A stretch of DNA of 32,160 nucleotides from an uncultured Thermomicrobiales bacterium (GTDB lineage: Bacteria > Chloroflexota > Chloroflexia > Thermomicrobiales > UBA6265): the NCBI GenBank assembly GCA_902806355.1, contig CADCWI010000044.1:1-32160 (forward strand), read 5' to 3'. This document shows positions 30,973 to 32,160 of this stretch, piece by piece. The notes beneath the pieces were generated by a model. That model did not search any database and had not been told where the DNA came from. It saw only the letters and a program-made list of their open reading frames with translations. How positions within the stretch are numbered: the stretch's first letter is position 1; the number at the start of each line of letters is the position of its first letter. The translations under genes and the position numbers were made by a program.

Positions 30973-32160
30973 ATGGCCGAACGACCAGGATCCCGCACGC
31001 TCCTTCCCAGTGGCGTGAGGACGATCAGCGACGACACGCTGGTCGTCTTCCTCTCCGACACGCATATCGGCGGTGACCCGGGGAGCGACATCTTCGAGTC
31101 GCCGGAGGAGTTGGTGACGTTGCTCGACGAGCTCGCCGCCCGACGCGGTCCCATTGAGCTCGTGCTTGCCGGTGACTTCTTCGACTTCCTGCAGATCGGC
31201 ACCGTTCCCGAAGGGCAGAATCGTGCGGCGGCGACGATCGCGCGACCGGAGTACCGCGACATCTTTGGTGCGTTGCGACAATTCGCGGCGGGAGACGGGC
31301 ACCAGGTCACGTATCTACCCGGCAACCACGACGCGGAGCTCTGGTGGAACCCGGACATCCAGCGGACCCTGCGGGCGGAGAAACTCGTTGACGAGTTCGC
31401 GCTCTCCTACGCCGTGCGGTACAAGTCTGCCCCCGAACGCGTCATCTACTGCGAGCACGGCAATCAGTTCGACCCGGCGAACGTGATCACGGATTACAGC
31501 GACCCGCTGGACACGCCCCTTGGCGATCACATCGTCACCGACCTGACGCGCCGGATCGCACCGGCGGGCCGGGTGAGCCGGAGCTTCGATCTCCGGGACA
31601 TCGGCAGGGTCTATCCGCTGGTCACCGTTCCAGACTGGATTGTGGGCCGCATCTTCTACGACTTGCTGGGGCGGATCGCGACGCGCCTCCTGCTGCCCCT
31701 GCTCCTTGGCTACACCGCGTACAGGATCGTCGCGTACGCGCTGGCCTCCGCCAACGATGACTCGGCACGTTTCTCGGTGTGGGACAGTTATCGAACACTG
31801 CCTGGCGTGCAAACGCTGTTCGCGGAGGTTGCCTGGGATACCTTGCTGCTGGTCTCCGTATTCATCCTCTTCTTCTTGACGATCAGGCGAGCGGCCATGC
31901 AGATGGTTAACGCGCTGACATCGAAGATGCCCGGAGAACCGGCCCATGCGTTCGGGTTGGGCTCCCCCGCCAGCGATATCGAGCGTTTCCTGACAACCGG
32001 CGCTCATCCGCCGATGCACCGGGGGCTTCCGGGAAACCGGATCCACGTCTTCGTCTCTGGGCATACCCACGCTCCCTCGCTTTCGACGCTGCAGAGAGAT
32101 GAGAGCGATGATGTGGTGATCGTGAATTCCGGTTGCTGGCTCAGGCAGATGCGACCGGTT
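30973..32160 (+). CDS. Metallophosphoesterase with membrane insertion (partial)
   Basis: 396 residues, continuing past the right edge. The calcineurin-like metal-binding motifs come in order: SDTHIGG (residues 26-32), AGDFFDF (about 66), LPGNHDAEL (about 117), EHGNQFDPAN (about 160) and SGHTHAPS (about 364). Between the fourth and fifth motif sit two hydrophobic segments (about 230-255 and 280-300), so the protein is likely anchored in the membrane with its active site in the cytoplasm. The first part recalls LpxH-like and related lipid-phosphate hydrolases, but the substrate is unknown. The start is the ATG 11 nt after the previous gene, with AGGA close before it. It is the fifth gene of the TetR-controlled series. 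Confidence 0.85.
   Translation, partial: MAERPGSRTLLPSGVRTISDDTLVVFLSDTHIGGDPGSDIFESPEELVTLLDELAARRGPIELVLAGDFFDFLQIGTVPEGQNRAAATIARPEYRDIFGALRQFAAGDGHQVTYLPGNHDAELWWNPDIQRTLRAEKLVDEFALSYAVRYKSAPERVIYCEHGNQFDPANVITDYSDPLDTPLGDHIVTDLTRRIAPAGRVSRSFDLRDIGRVYPLVTVPDWIVGRIFYDLLGRIATRLLLPLLLGYTAYRIVAYALASANDDSARFSVWDSYRTLPGVQTLFAEVAWDTLLLVSVFILFFLTIRRAAMQMVNALTSKMPGEPAHAFGLGSPASDIERFLTTGAHPPMHRGLPGNRIHVFVSGHTHAPSLSTLQRDESDDVVIVNSGCWLRQMRPV

Noticed and set aside
1..32160. CRISPR array, prophage, IS element or integron
   Set aside because: No regularly spaced repeats, transposase, integrase or phage gene was seen on either strand.

Overview
The window is a stretch of a high-GC bacterial chromosome. 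The gene set fits a Chloroflexota bacterium of the Thermomicrobia type (Sphaerobacter/Thermomicrobium-like): a Bacillus-type coproporphyrin ferrochelatase, Tat-exported sugar-binding proteins, a SAM-I riboswitch in front of metX-metY, DHA2 exporters, and many single-gene units. There is no rRNA, tRNA or other marker here, so this placement is an inference. No phage, plasmid, IS element or CRISPR array is visible.

Layout, left to right. (1) 1-800: the N-terminal part of an ABC exporter on the minus strand, running off the left edge. (2) 1.4-3.9 kb, minus strand: a zinc-ribbon protein with a long acidic tail, and a chromate transporter (ChrA). (3) 4.5-5.8 kb: a cysteine-free DUF1989 protein and two very small single-TM membrane proteins. 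(4) 6.0-9.2 kb: ferrochelatase and porphyrinogen oxidase overlapping by ATGA (end of haem synthesis), then a convergent signal peptidase I whose 3' end overlaps the oxidase gene. (5) 9.7-12.7 kb: a secreted class-A-like serine hydrolase and a secreted PQQ-type sugar dehydrogenase. (6) 13.0-16.2 kb, minus strand: promoter, SAM-I riboswitch, intrinsic terminator, metX and metY, a methionine unit controlled by SAM. (7) 16.6-19.8 kb: a 73-aa membrane protein, and a LacI regulator divergent from a DHA2 drug/metabolite exporter with a clear palindromic operator between them. (8) 19.9-23.4 kb, minus strand: a sugar ABC importer (binding protein and two permeases, no ATPase). (9) 23.9-26.3 kb, minus strand: an OmpR-type response regulator and histidine kinase pair. 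(10) 26.7 kb to the right edge, plus strand: a TetR regulator with an overlapping promoter/operator, followed by an NADPH:quinone-reductase-like MDR enzyme, a cholesterol-oxidase-like GMC flavoprotein with a CxxCxxCxxxC motif, a 226-aa protein of unknown function, and a membrane-inserted metallophosphoesterase cut by the window end. The last five genes are tightly spaced and look like one operon.

The non-coding parts carry a dispersed short repeat with core GATGGRCCGCATCCGCTC, seen at seven or more intergenic sites in both orientations. They also carry several long perfect hairpins without T-tracts, mostly at gene ends. The least explained items are this repeat family, the small membrane proteins, and the GMC/unknown/metallophosphoesterase operon.
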